NCBI RefSeq assembly: GCF_038595065.1
Contig: NZ_CP152003.1
Location: 1,034,001-1,098,000 of the forward strand
Origin: Sutcliffiella sp. FSL R7-0096
GTDB taxonomy: Bacteria > Bacillota > Bacilli > Bacillales > Bacillaceae_I
Length of the DNA: 64,000 nt
Direction of reading: 5' to 3'
The notes below the pieces were generated by a model that had not been told where the DNA came from, did not search any database, and was given only the letters and a program-made list of their open reading frames with translations. Shown piece after piece: positions 24,126 to 32,959 of the stretch. Both the position numbers and the translations under genes were made by a program. Position 1 is the first letter of the stretch. Each line of letters opens with the position of its first letter.

Positions 24126-24312
24126 GTGATCACCCCTTCATCCTCTTATTTTCTTATCTACTTACTATACTACTAGAGAACATTGGAAAAAGCGATGAGC
24201 GAAAGAATAGATAAATCTAAAGTGCAAAGAAGGAAAAATAACCCACTATATGGAATTTATATAGGTTGAAAATTTTTTCATAGAGAACGTGTGATAGGAA
24301 GGAAGGGGCTTA

Positions 24313-25290
24313 ATGAAAGCTTTAATGGTTACAGGGTTTGGTGGAACGGAGTTTCTTAAGGTACAAGAAATAGCCATTCCTAGTATAAATGATAATGAAG
24401 TATTGATAAAAGTTGCAAAGACAAGCGTCAACTACGCAGACATTAAATCTAGATACGGGAAGAAAGGTCCGACATTACCATTTATTCCAGGGTTGGATGC
24501 TACAGGTTACATAGAAAAAGTTGGATCAGGTGTCACCGGATTGGTAAAGGGGCAGAGGGTTATCTCTTTCCCGAAAGACGGATCCTATGCAGAATATGTG
24601 GTGGCAGAAGAGGCACTAGTTTTCCCAATACCTGAAGAACTCGACTTCAGAATGGCAGCTGCTGCTCCAGTTGTTTCTTTTCTGGCACATCGACTGCTCC
24701 ATAATGTAGCACGAATTTTAGAAGGAGAGTCGGTCTTGGTACATGCCGCAGCCGGTGGAGTAGGAACAACCGCCATTCAACTGGCGAAAATAATGGGAGC
24801 GGGTCTGGTGATCGGCACAGTAGGAAGAAGAGAGAAAGTACAAGTGGCAAAGGAAAGTGGAGCTGATTTTGTCATATGTTATGAAGAAGAAGACTTTGCG
24901 AGTAAGGCAAATGAGCTGACAGGTGGCAAAGGAATAGATATCATTCTCGATTCAGTTTCAGGTGTGGTGACAGAAAACAGCTTGAACTGTTTGGCTCCAT
25001 ACGGGAGATTAGTCCATTTTGGAAATTCTAGCGGAGAAGTTGGAAAAGTAAAAACGGTGGACCTTCATTCAAGTTGCCGATCTGTATTGGGTTTCAGTCT
25101 AGGTACAACACGTAAACTCCGCCCACACCTCTTGAAAGAAACGGCTTCAGAAGTTATCCCATTATTGGTCAATGAGCAATTGAAGATTAAAGTGGGGCAC
25201 GAATTTTCTTTGAGCGATGTTGCAGATGCCCACACATTAATGGAACAAAGAAGGAACACCGGCAAGATTATTATAAATGTAGGGGAGTAG
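24313..25290 (+). CDS. Zinc-type quinone oxidoreductase (MDR family)
   Basis: 325 residues. N-terminal GroES-like domain (MKALMVTGFGGTEFLKVQEI, FIPGLDATGYIEKVGSGV) and a Rossmann domain with AAAGGVGTTAIQLAK at about 148-162, the NADPH-binding loop of quinone oxidoreductases. No catalytic zinc ligands are present. It probably reduces quinones or enals with NADPH. ATG 24313, with a GGAAGG ribosome site. Eight bases before the next small membrane gene, so likely one operon. Confidence 0.88.
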   Translation: MKALMVTGFGGTEFLKVQEIAIPSINDNEVLIKVAKTSVNYADIKSRYGKKGPTLPFIPGLDATGYIEKVGSGVTGLVKGQRVISFPKDGSYAEYVVAEEALVFPIPEELDFRMAAAAPVVSFLAHRLLHNVARILEGESVLVHAAAGGVGTTAIQLAKIMGAGLVIGTVGRREKVQVAKESGADFVICYEEEDFASKANELTGGKGIDIILDSVSGVVTENSLNCLAPYGRLVHFGNSSGEVGKVKTVDLHSSCRSVLGFSLGTTRKLRPHLLKETASEVIPLLVNEQLKIKVGHEFSLSDVADAHTLMEQRRNTGKIIINVGE

Positions 25291-25298
25291 ATGGCAGT

Positions 25299-25577
25299 AT
25301 GCCTTTAGCGATTATTGTGTTGGTGTTGTCCATTGGTTTGGGGGTCTTTCTAAGCCGCAAGTATCAGGATAAGGTGCTGATCATCTGGGGACTTATCACG
25401 ATGCTTTCCATTGCTCCGTTCTTCAGCTGGATTGTTGCGATGCTTGTTGGAGTAAGTGTAGGGGATGGTTTTGCTGCAGTGGCAGTCATGTGGTTGATGG
25501 TTCCGGCCTTGTTCGTGATAGGAGTCGGGATGGTAGGTGCTGGGGTGTACAAGAAAGTGACCGGGGAGAACCTTTAA
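25299..25577 (+). CDS. Small three-helix membrane protein
   Basis: 92 residues with three hydrophobic segments (about 1-15, 24-45 and 58-82) separated by a basic loop (SRKYQDK). It follows the oxidoreductase by 8 bases; a GGGGAG element lies at the end of that gene, somewhat far from the ATG. Function not recognised. Confidence 0.6.
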   Translation: MPLAIIVLVLSIGLGVFLSRKYQDKVLIIWGLITMLSIAPFFSWIVAMLVGVSVGDGFAAVAVMWLMVPALFVIGVGMVGAGVYKKVTGENL

Positions 25578-25733
25578 GGTAGTAGATGGATTGCTCCATT
25601 TTAGCGGCCGTAGAATCCGAATTACTCAGAAAATTCGTTTGGATACTTTCCTATCAGCTTTGGATAATTAAAAAATGATTTTAAAGGTGCTTCGGACATT
25701 TGCGTGAGTTGTCCGAGAAAGAAAGGGTGCACA

Positions 25734-25991
25734 ATGAAAAATATCGATAAAAGAAACCGGCTGGATGAATCACCTTTCAGCTACCGCATTTCCAAGAACA
25801 ACTCTGTTTTCCTGGATTATGAAAATCGACAAGTGAAAATTCTCAAAGGAAAAGAAGCTGATAAATTCCTAGAGCGGATGGAAGCTGCCGAAGATGATAA
25901 AGCCAAGCAATTGATAATGGCAAAAGTTACGGGGAATTTCAAAAGAGGCAATGAGCGGAAATCAAACTCCAATAAAAATAATAATAAGTAA
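25734..25991 (+). CDS. Small hydrophilic protein, Asn/Lys-rich tail
   Basis: 85 residues, strongly charged, no membrane segment. The centre reads VFLDYENRQVKILKGKEADKFL, and the tail is KRGNERKSNSNKNNNK. ATG 25734 is chosen for AAAGGGTG; ten extra residues upstream cover that site. Family unknown. Confidence 0.65.
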   Translation: MKNIDKRNRLDESPFSYRISKNNSVFLDYENRQVKILKGKEADKFLERMEAAEDDKAKQLIMAKVTGNFKRGNERKSNSNKNNNK

Positions 25992-26069
25992 GGACAACAT
26001 GATTAAAGATCTGTGAGCTAATATCCACAGATTCTAAATCATCTAGAAAGATCTTAATGGGAGGCATTT

Positions 26070-26375
26070 ATGAAAAAGAATCTAATTATACTAATCTCTC
26101 TAATTGGCATCGTTTTATTGCTACACTCCACTCCACACTCTGCTCTAAGAACTTACGTCTTTTTCAGCGGTTACCCAATAATCGCGGTGACTACGGATAT
26201 TGTCGATGATGAATATCATAACCGGGTGGACAAGGAGAAATTTGAAGAATTGAATGGAAAAGCATACACCCTGACCAAACCGCCTATTGAAAAAGCGACA
26301 CAGGGGGAGTTGAGAAATTACCTTGTCCGAAAGGTTGGTATTTTTCACTATGTGGAGTTTATTGGGGAAATGTAG
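26070..26375 (+). CDS. Small exported or membrane protein
   Basis: 101 residues with an N-terminal hydrophobic segment (about 4-21) that could be a signal anchor, then a soluble part (FEELNGKAYTLTKPPIEKATQGELRNY). ATG follows GGGAGG. No family recognised. Confidence 0.65.
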   Translation: MKKNLIILISLIGIVLLLHSTPHSALRTYVFFSGYPIIAVTTDIVDDEYHNRVDKEKFEELNGKAYTLTKPPIEKATQGELRNYLVRKVGIFHYVEFIGEM

Positions 26376-26449
26376 TGGGTGAAAAGGTAGCTAGAGATAC
26401 GGAGCGAGGTCAAAGTTGCCGTTGGATGATTAACGAAAAAGGGGACCAT

Positions 26450-26755
26450 ATGAAAAATACTCTAACCAACATTAGTAAGGTTTCAGTGGGTATTGGTTTT
26501 ATCTTATTAGCTCTTTTTATTCTTGAGTTCGTTGGTGAATTCTCCTCCAAAATGGAAGGTGTTTATTATATTCTCGGCATTCCGTGGCGATATCCGATGT
26601 TTACCGCCATATTGGCATTTGGAGTAGGGATGTTCCTTGACCGGGGCACCAGGAAATATGCGATGGCCGGATTTATGGGGCTTGCTGTGTTGTTCCTCAG
26701 TTTAATCACCATTTATTTGTTCATATTTTTTTCTTTTGCCAGTGTAGGTGGTTAA
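26450..26755 (+). CDS. Small three-helix membrane protein
   Basis: 101 residues with hydrophobic segments at about 10-30, 44-60 and 72-95. ATG 26450 is chosen because AAAGGGGA is well spaced; a longer start at 26375 has no ribosome site and adds a charged segment. Function unknown. It lies 75 bases after the preceding small exported-protein gene and could be cotranscribed. Confidence 0.65.
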   Translation: MKNTLTNISKVSVGIGFILLALFILEFVGEFSSKMEGVYYILGIPWRYPMFTAILAFGVGMFLDRGTRKYAMAGFMGLAVLFLSLITIYLFIFFSFASVGG

Positions 26756-26823
26756 TTGAAAAAGTACCAGTAAATTTTTCAGAATAATATGATATAGTAA
26801 TAAATGTAAAACGAGAGACATAT

Positions 26824-26853
26824 GCATCGGGGGATCTCCGGTGCTTTTCTTTT
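26824..26853 (+). terminator. Hairpin with T-rich tail before the MFS gene
   Basis: GCATCGGG - gatct - CCGGTGC (two wobbles) followed by TTTTCTTTT. It ends the preceding gene or acts as an attenuator in the leader of the MFS gene; position alone does not decide. Confidence 0.55.
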
Positions 26854-26881
26854 GAGTGATTTTTTGGATAAGGGTGGTAGC

Positions 26882-28096
26882 ATGACTTCTTGGAAATATC
26901 CCTTTCTACTGATTGCCGGAATAGGCATCTCTTATTTGGGGAGCTGGATTTACTTAATTGCATTAAATATATCCATACTAAATATGACAGGTTCTGCAGC
27001 GGCCGTTGCGGGATTATACATCATCAGGCCGATCGCCATTTTGTTGACCAATACATGGGCTGGCAGTGTCATAGATAGGGTGAACAAAAGGAAGCTGATG
27101 ATTTGGGTGGATGTTGCCCGTGGGGGATTGGTGTTTCTCATTCCATTCATTGATTCTCTTTGGGTTATCTACTTTCTTTTGCTAGTTATCAATATGGTTG
27201 GGGCATTTTTCGGACCGAGTTCTTCTGTGTACATAACGAAACTTATTCCGGTCAACGAACGTAAAAGATTTAACTCATTATTAAGCATGACAAGCTCAGG
27301 TGCTTTTCTTTTGGGACCGGCCATTGCCGGGTTTCTCATCATGTATGTTAGTACAGATGTATGTATTTTGATCAACGCAGTAACGTTTTTAATGTGTGCT
27401 TTCTTCATTTTTCTTTTGCCGGATGTGGATGAGAAAACGGAAAATGTGCGGGAACCTATTCGCCTGCAAACTCTATTGGGGGACTGGAATGTAGTCAAAG
27501 ATTTCTCCAAGAAAGCAAGATTTTTCATCACTGTCTATCTCCTGTTTCAATCCGCCATGCTAATTGGGTTTGCACTGGATTCTCAAGAGGTGACATTTAT
27601 CAAACGAGTCCTATCTTTGTCCGACCGTGACTATGGGCTAATCGTAAGTTTAACGGGACTCGGGGCTTTGGGCGGTGCGTTTGTTTCTGCTTTGGTGGCC
27701 AAAAAAGTATCATTAAAATTTTATTTAGGAATAGGGATGCTTTTGACCTCTGTTGGATATGTAGCCTTTTATGCCTCTTACGACTTTTTTACTGCAACGG
27801 CTTCATTTGTATTCCTCGGCTTTTTCATGGCATTTGCCAATGCAGGATATGCGACATTTTTTCAAAACTCTGTTCCAGTCCATATCATGGGGAGATTCGC
27901 AAGTATCGCAGAGATGTTCCAAGGGATGGTGCAAATCGCCCTTACTCTTTTACTTGGCTTTACCGCTGAGGTGTTCTCTTTGCAACTTGTTTGCCTGATA
28001 TTTTCTAGTGTTTCGACCGTTTTTGCATCTGTTTTATTAATTATCATTATAAGACCATCGAAAGCAAGCTATTTTAGAGAAGAAGTTTCCGTTTAA
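26882..28096 (+). CDS. MFS transporter
   Basis: 404 residues, about 12 hydrophobic segments. MFS features include NTWAGSVIDRVNKRKLMIWVDVARG after TM2 (the loop-2 motif, about 52-74) and VPVHIMGRFASIAEMFQGMV near the C-terminal half. ATG 26882 is chosen for AAGGGTGG; twenty extra residues upstream lie over the hairpin. The substrate is unknown; a drug or sugar exporter of the MefA-like group is likely. Followed after 13 bases by a phosphatase gene. Confidence 0.85.
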   Translation: MTSWKYPFLLIAGIGISYLGSWIYLIALNISILNMTGSAAAVAGLYIIRPIAILLTNTWAGSVIDRVNKRKLMIWVDVARGGLVFLIPFIDSLWVIYFLLLVINMVGAFFGPSSSVYITKLIPVNERKRFNSLLSMTSSGAFLLGPAIAGFLIMYVSTDVCILINAVTFLMCAFFIFLLPDVDEKTENVREPIRLQTLLGDWNVVKDFSKKARFFITVYLLFQSAMLIGFALDSQEVTFIKRVLSLSDRDYGLIVSLTGLGALGGAFVSALVAKKVSLKFYLGIGMLLTSVGYVAFYASYDFFTATASFVFLGFFMAFANAGYATFFQNSVPVHIMGRFASIAEMFQGMVQIALTLLLGFTAEVFSLQLVCLIFSSVSTVFASVLLIIIIRPSKASYFREEVSV

Positions 28097-28109
28097 CGAA
28101 GGGGGAAAT

Positions 28110-28667
28110 ATGTTGACTAATCTGTATTTCGTTAGGCATGCTCATTCGAGATACACACCTGATGAATGGGAGCGGCCTTTATCAGAAAAAGGTTACAAAG
28201 ATGCTGAGAGAATACTAGGTTTGATCCGACCTGACAATGTTGATGTAGTGGTTTCCAGTCCCTATAAAAGAGCTGTTCAAACAGTGGAAGGTGTTGCGCG
28301 GCACTACAATCTGGAGATTGAGATTTTTGAAGATTTGAAAGAACGTACGTTGACAGGTAAGCCTGCTGAAGATTTCATAGCAGCCATCACAAAAGTCTGG
28401 GAGGAGCCAAACTTCGCTTGGGAAGGCGGCGAATCCAATAAGGATGCACAGACTAGAGGTGTGGGCTTGATCCATCACCTGTTGGACAAGTACGAAGGAA
28501 AAAATGTCGCTATTGGTACACATGGAAACATAATGGTGCTGATTATGAATCACTTTGACAAGCAATATGATTTCTCTTTTTGGAATGGTTTGGACATGCC
28601 GGATATTTACAAGTTGACGTTTGATGGGGAAGTGCTGGTTGGGGTGAGTCGGTTGTGGGAGAGGTGA
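28110..28667 (+). CDS. Histidine phosphatase (PhoE/GpmB-like)
   Basis: 185 residues of the histidine phosphatase superfamily: VRHAHS at about residues 8-13 supplies the phospho-His, PLSEKGYKDAE follows, SSPYKRAVQTVEG at about 49-61 supplies an Arg, and GTHGNIMVL at about 134-142 the second His. Probably a small-molecule phosphatase in the cytoplasm. GGGGG ribosome site; 13 bases after the MFS gene. Confidence 0.88.
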   Translation: MLTNLYFVRHAHSRYTPDEWERPLSEKGYKDAERILGLIRPDNVDVVVSSPYKRAVQTVEGVARHYNLEIEIFEDLKERTLTGKPAEDFIAAITKVWEEPNFAWEGGESNKDAQTRGVGLIHHLLDKYEGKNVAIGTHGNIMVLIMNHFDKQYDFSFWNGLDMPDIYKLTFDGEVLVGVSRLWER

Positions 28668-28719
28668 AAGGCTAGTATTGGATACATTTCATTAATTTCA
28701 GAAAGGTGTTGGAGGATAG

Positions 28720-29445
28720 ATGTTATTACATACAGAAATTTGGGGAGATGGAGAACCAATCGTCTTTTTACATACAGGATTGCAAACAGGGATGACCGAT
28801 TTTGAAGATCAGCGGGAGTATTTTCAAACTCGATATAAGGTGATTTTGCCGGACTTGAGGGGGCATGGAAAATCCACCTCCCGAGATCTCTCGAACTATT
28901 ATGAGGAGAGTGCAATTGACTTAAAAGAAACGCTTGACCATTTAGGAGTAGGATGTGCTCATATAGTTGGCTGTTCCATTGGTGCATTGGTTGCGTTATT
29001 CTTGGCGAAAAGATTTCCTGAAAAAGTGAAAACCTTAACCCTATCTGGGATGATGCCGGAGAAACCAGATAATTGGAGGGAAATACATCAAAATATGGTC
29101 GAACAACAAAATGCGCTTTTAGAGAATGAACAAATCAGAGCATACTTTGACCAACTTCATGGCAAGGGTTGGGAAGATTTCATCAAACTAGCAAGTCAAG
29201 AAGATTCCTATCCATTTGAAGAAACCGCCGATTTAGAAGGGGTAGAATTGCCAACTTTGTTCATGGTGGGGGAGAAAAACACTCATGAAACGCGTGGGGC
29301 CATCTTTTACGGAGGGTTAAGTCAGCATATCCACATATCAATCATTCCATTTGCAGGACATCTTGTCCATTCCGAGCAACCAGAAGTCTTTAACCTAGTT
29401 TTGAATGGATTTCTAGGGAAATATAGTGTGATTGGTGTAAATTAG
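28720..29445 (+). CDS. Alpha/beta hydrolase
   Basis: 241 residues. Oxyanion loop FLHTGLQTG, nucleophile elbow GCSIGALVA with Ser at about residue 88, and a C-terminal FAGHLVHSEQP where His is the catalytic base. The acid is probably the Asp or Glu around residues 185-195 (MVGEKN). The substrate is unknown. Ends 66 bases before the 20-bp tandem repeat. Confidence 0.87.
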   Translation: MLLHTEIWGDGEPIVFLHTGLQTGMTDFEDQREYFQTRYKVILPDLRGHGKSTSRDLSNYYEESAIDLKETLDHLGVGCAHIVGCSIGALVALFLAKRFPEKVKTLTLSGMMPEKPDNWREIHQNMVEQQNALLENEQIRAYFDQLHGKGWEDFIKLASQEDSYPFEETADLEGVELPTLFMVGEKNTHETRGAIFYGGLSQHIHISIIPFAGHLVHSEQPEVFNLVLNGFLGKYSVIGVN

Positions 29446-29510
29446 CCAGTTAAAATAGGGGATATTACCTAATCACGAAGATGGGACAGAAGAAGTTTCA
29501 GCGAGAGATT

Positions 29511-29670
29511 GATATATCAGGAAATCTATGAATATATCCGGAAAATTGAGAATATATCCGGATATATGAAGATATATCCGGAAATATGAAGATATATCCG
29601 GAAATTTGAGAATATATCAGGAAAAATCAGCATATATCATGAAATTCTTAGATATATCGAGAAAACCAGC
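29511..29670. repeat. Eight tandem 20-bp units
   Basis: Eight exact-length 20-bp units start at 29511, 29531, 29551, 29571, 29591, 29611, 29631 and 29651. The consensus is RATATATCCGGAAATWTGAR; the units differ by a few substitutions each but never in length. The 20-bp period is close to two helical turns, and TCCGGA inside each is self-complementary. Located between the hydrolase and the GNAT gene, partly in that gene's 5' leader. Confidence 0.9.
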
Positions 29671-29689
29671 AAGAGGGTGTGAGAAACCA

Positions 29690-30205
29690 GTGAATCATCT
29701 CGGCAATCCCTTTATTAAACTTAGAGCACTTCAAGTTCAAGATTTTGATTCAGTCATGAGGTGGAACAAGGATAAAGCTTTTTGCCTTGCGAATGGGTGG
29801 GAAACCGGGAGAAGCGAGGATGAGCTGTATGTTTGGTGGATTAATTGTGTAAAAAGACAGTCCCCGGACTTCTTAAGAATGGGAATCCAATATGAATCAA
29901 GATTAATCGGGTATGCAGATTTGGCAAACATCAATGGCATTAGCGCTGAGCTTGGCATCGCAATAGGGGAAAGCAGGTTATGGGGACTTGGAGTCGGTAC
30001 GGAAACGCTGAAGCTATTAATGAATCTTGGAATCGAAAAGTTTGGCACACAAGTATTTGAGGCGGAAACGCATGAGGTCAACGCTCGCTCTAGAAAGATG
30101 TTGGGGAATCTAGGATTCACCGAGATTAGTAGAATTGGAAATGAAGAATACATGGGAAAAGAAAGTCAATTGATTCAATACAGGTATAACAGGGGGAATG
30201 GATGA
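29690..30205 (+). CDS. GNAT acetyltransferase
   Basis: 171 residues with GNAT layout: N-terminal strand IKLRALQVQDFDSVMRW, the acetyl-CoA site ESRLWGLGVGTETLKLLMNLG at about 103-123 (RxxGxG/A type), and a C-terminal EVNARSRKMLGNLGFTEI. It probably acylates an amine. GTG 29690 is chosen because AGAGGGTG precedes it and because any earlier start would translate the tandem repeat. First gene of a tightly packed operon to 32662. Confidence 0.83.
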   Translation: MNHLGNPFIKLRALQVQDFDSVMRWNKDKAFCLANGWETGRSEDELYVWWINCVKRQSPDFLRMGIQYESRLIGYADLANINGISAELGIAIGESRLWGLGVGTETLKLLMNLGIEKFGTQVFEAETHEVNARSRKMLGNLGFTEISRIGNEEYMGKESQLIQYRYNRGNG

Positions 30206-30630
30206 TGGTACAAACTGAAAAAGTGACACCGAAACACATTATTTCAGCAGCAACGGTTGTTTTGAATGACAAGAATGAAGTCCTTTTAATTAAGGGTCCA
30301 CACCGTGGATGGGAGATGCCTGGAGGTCAAGTGGAAGAGGGGGAATCATTAAAGGATGCTGCCATTAGGGAAACGAAGGAGGAGTCGGGAATCGATGTGG
30401 AAATCGTGAAATTCTGTGGGGTCTTTCAAAATGTCAGTGGCTCCATATGTAACACTCTATTCTTGGCTAGAGCGGTTGGTGGGACTCCGACTACTTCACC
30501 GGAGAGTTTGGAAGTTGGTTTTTACCCTGTAGAGCAGGCTTTGGAAATGGTGACTTTTAAGAATTTTAGAGAGCGGATTGAATATTGTTTAAAGGAAGAA
30601 ATGATTCCGTTTTATATAGAGTTCAATTAA
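30202..30630 (+). CDS. NUDIX hydrolase
   Basis: 142 residues. Nudix box GGQVEEGESLKDAAIRETKEESGI at about 42-64 fits GX5EX7REUXEEXGU with a Thr at the U position; the preceding WEMPGG is typical. Substrate unknown. The ATG overlaps the GNAT stop by 4 bases, so the two are translationally coupled. Stands in an operon with two kinase-like genes. Confidence 0.87.
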   Translation: MMVQTEKVTPKHIISAATVVLNDKNEVLLIKGPHRGWEMPGGQVEEGESLKDAAIRETKEESGIDVEIVKFCGVFQNVSGSICNTLFLARAVGGTPTTSPESLEVGFYPVEQALEMVTFKNFRERIEYCLKEEMIPFYIEFN

Positions 30631-30644
30631 CTGGAGTGATCCAT

Positions 30645-31430
30645 ATGAAACCAATTCAACTTGTAGAAATACCTACGGAAATAAAAGATCATGTAAGAAA
30701 CATCCATTCCATCAGCTTCCCCCGCCAAGGATGTACTTCTGATGTAGGTATCATTCAAAGTGACAACGGGCGATATGCTCTAAAACGAACTAAGACACTA
30801 CAATTCAACGCGTGGCTAAAGAAAGAGATAATGGTATTAAGAAGCTTGAATCAGGAAACCTTATTGCCTGTTCCCAAAGTGGAAAAATTTGTGGAGGTTG
30901 ATGGACAATCTTGGGCGTTGCTTGAGTATCTGGAAGGGGAAACGGTCAGGGCTGCGTTAACCAAAACCTATAATAGAGGGAAGCGGGAAGAGTTGTTAAT
31001 AAACTTCGGCAAAGTCGTATTTGATATCCATGCTACCTCGTGTCCGGAAGCCTTAAAGAACGAGAAAATTTGGTTGGATGATATGCTCGATCAAGCAGCA
31101 TACAATCTTCGAAACTACGAGGTGGATGGTTCGGAACACTTGTTGGAACAAATCAAGGAAAACAGACCTGCTAAAAGGAAACAAACCCTTATCCATGGCG
31201 ACTTGACGGTAGATAATGTATTAGTACATAACGGGGTAGTCATAGGAATCATTGACTGGAGTGGCGGAGCTCTTGGCGATCCAAGGTACGATGTTTCTTT
31301 GGCAATTAGGCCAAAACCAAACGTATTTGAGTGGGAATCCGATAAGTTATGCTTTTTTGAAGGGTATGGAAGCAGCATTCTGACTAAAGGGGATTATGAC
31401 TATTTCATTAACCTTTATGAGTACTTTTAG
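30645..31430 (+). CDS. APH-family phosphotransferase 1
   Basis: 261 residues of the aminoglycoside/choline kinase fold. Nucleotide-binding strand FPRQGCTSDVGIIQSDNGRYALKR, hinge ALLEYLEGE, catalytic HGDLTVDNVLV at about 185-195 (Asp is the base), and metal-binding IIDWSGGALGDPRYDVS. The substrate may be an antibiotic, sugar or choline-like compound. ATG 30645 follows CTGGAGTGA; upstream codons would run into the NUDIX gene. 14 bases after the NUDIX stop. Confidence 0.85.
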   Translation: MKPIQLVEIPTEIKDHVRNIHSISFPRQGCTSDVGIIQSDNGRYALKRTKTLQFNAWLKKEIMVLRSLNQETLLPVPKVEKFVEVDGQSWALLEYLEGETVRAALTKTYNRGKREELLINFGKVVFDIHATSCPEALKNEKIWLDDMLDQAAYNLRNYEVDGSEHLLEQIKENRPAKRKQTLIHGDLTVDNVLVHNGVVIGIIDWSGGALGDPRYDVSLAIRPKPNVFEWESDKLCFFEGYGSSILTKGDYDYFINLYEYF

Positions 31431-31445
31431 AAGGGAGAGTGTGCA

Positions 31446-32213
31446 ATGAACTTAGGGGAGCCAATTGCATCTGGAAACACTGCCAATATCTATCTTTATG
31501 AAAATAAAATCATCAAGATCTTTAAGGATCACCTACCAGATACCGAACCTGAATATGAAGCACGTAAACAAATGGTTGCTTATGGAAGTGGCCTTCATGT
31601 TCCCAACATAATCGATGTCAGAAAAATAAATGGAAAACAGGCAATCATTATGGAATACGTGAAGGGGGACACACTAGGTGAACTTTTGATAAAGAACATG
31701 GACCAAATGGAGTATTATCTAGAGAAGTCCGTTGATATACAAATGGAGATTCATAATGTCCGTGTGGAGGCATTGGAACCTATGTATGAAAAACTCCAAC
31801 GGCAAATAGAATCTGTTAAAGGTTTGGATGAGAAGATTAAGGGCTCGTTATTAAAAAAATTGGCATCGATGAACGTTGAAAACAGCCTTTGTCATGGAGA
31901 TTTTCATCTTTATAACTTGATAAAGTCAGGTGATCAGGTGTTCATCATTGATTGGGTTGATGCCAGCGCAGGTGATCCACGGGCAGACGTATGCCGTACA
32001 TACATATTATATTCCCAAGTTTCAGTAGATATAGCGGAATTGTATCTCGAGTTATATTGCGAGAAAAGTGGTCGGAGTAGAAATGAAATACTTGTATGGG
32101 CACCAATCATTGCGGCAGCGAGACTTTCTGAAAATGTCGCAACAGAGGATTCGAATAGGTTAATGATGATGATTGAGAGCGATACAGAAATCCATATTAA
32201 TGGAGGAGAATAA
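31446..32213 (+). CDS. APH-family phosphotransferase 2
   Basis: 255 residues of the same kinase fold as its neighbour but quite different in sequence: Gly-rich loop ASGNTANIYLYENKIIKIF, hinge IIMEYVKGDTLGELL, catalytic CHGDFHLYNLI at about 139-149, and IIDWVDASAGDPRADV. Two adjacent but dissimilar APH-type kinases in one operon are unusual. It follows the first kinase by 15 bases, and its stop overlaps the ASCH gene's ATG by one base. Confidence 0.85.
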   Translation: MNLGEPIASGNTANIYLYENKIIKIFKDHLPDTEPEYEARKQMVAYGSGLHVPNIIDVRKINGKQAIIMEYVKGDTLGELLIKNMDQMEYYLEKSVDIQMEIHNVRVEALEPMYEKLQRQIESVKGLDEKIKGSLLKKLASMNVENSLCHGDFHLYNLIKSGDQVFIIDWVDASAGDPRADVCRTYILYSQVSVDIAELYLELYCEKSGRSRNEILVWAPIIAAARLSENVATEDSNRLMMMIESDTEIHINGGE

Positions 32214-32662
32214 TGATGAATCAAGCATCTTTAAATTACTGGAATAGTTATTGGAAAGAGCAAGAAAAGCCAGAAAGAGTGACTGCATGGCAGTTCGGAG
32301 GTAATCCGGACTATCTTGCACAATTAGTGATAGATGGAGTGAAAAAAGCGACATGTTCTGGTTATGCCTTTTATGAAGTAGAAAATGAACCACTTCCCTC
32401 GACAGAGGATTATAGCATCGTCTTAAACAGTAAAGACGAACCTGTTGCCATCATCAAAACGGTGGATGTCCAGATCATGCCGATGAACGAAGTACCAGAA
32501 GAATTTGCGATATCAGAAGGAGAAGGAGATCGTACATACCAATATTGGTGGGATGTTCATGTAGAGTTCTTTACAGAGGAGTTGCCAAAGATTGGTGAGG
32601 AATATTCCGAGGAAATGCTTTTAGTTTGTGAGCGGTTTGAGTTGGTGGATGTTAAGAAGTGA
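32213..32662 (+). CDS. ASCH-domain protein
   Basis: 149 residues with the ASCH fold pattern (WQFGGNPDYLAQLVIDGVKKATCSG, EDYSIVLNSKDEPVAIIKTVDVQI, VCERFELVDV). ASCH proteins are thought to bind RNA or ligand in a PUA-like fold, and some are acetylcytidine amidohydrolases. The TAATG junction with the kinase upstream puts it in the same operon; GGAGGAGAA is the ribosome site. Confidence 0.82.
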   Translation: MMNQASLNYWNSYWKEQEKPERVTAWQFGGNPDYLAQLVIDGVKKATCSGYAFYEVENEPLPSTEDYSIVLNSKDEPVAIIKTVDVQIMPMNEVPEEFAISEGEGDRTYQYWWDVHVEFFTEELPKIGEEYSEEMLLVCERFELVDVKK

Positions 32663-32689
32663 GAAAATAAAGAAAAATGGGGTGGTTAC

Positions 32690-32890
32690 ATGGATGTCAA
32701 ATATTACTGCGACGGTGAGTTAATCTATGAAACTCACACATCTGATTTGAGCGGATTGATGATGGCGATTGAAAAATCCAACAGCATTCATTTCGAAGAT
32801 GACGCCTATACTTTTGATGCTTTTTTTCTTAACCATTATGAACAAGACGGAATATGGTATGAGGAATTGGTGGTTTATTTGGTCAAGTAA
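32690..32890 (+). CDS. Small unknown protein
   Basis: 66 residues, acidic, no membrane segment; ends YEELVVYLVK. ATG follows GGGGTGG with good spacing. It starts 28 bases after the ASCH gene and may be the last gene of that operon. No family recognised. Confidence 0.6.
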   Translation: MDVKYYCDGELIYETHTSDLSGLMMAIEKSNSIHFEDDAYTFDAFFLNHYEQDGIWYEELVVYLVK

Positions 32891-32918
32891 AGCTAATGCT
32901 GAAGGATCTGCAAAATAC

Positions 32919-32952
32919 CAAAAAACACACGAGATAGCAACCTCGTGTGTTT
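32919..32952. terminator. Bidirectional terminator
   Basis: AAACACACGAG - atagcaac - CTCGTGTGTTT with A and T tracts; it serves the operon above and the convergent NlpC/P60 gene. Confidence 0.85.
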
Positions 32953-32959
32953 AAATCAA

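Noticed and set aside
29511-29670. CRISPR-like array
   Set aside because: Units are 20 bp with no unique spacers between them and no cas genes nearby; it is a tandem repeat.
29606-29689. Longer N-terminus for the GNAT gene
   Set aside because: It would translate the tandem repeat, and no ribosome site precedes ATG 29606.
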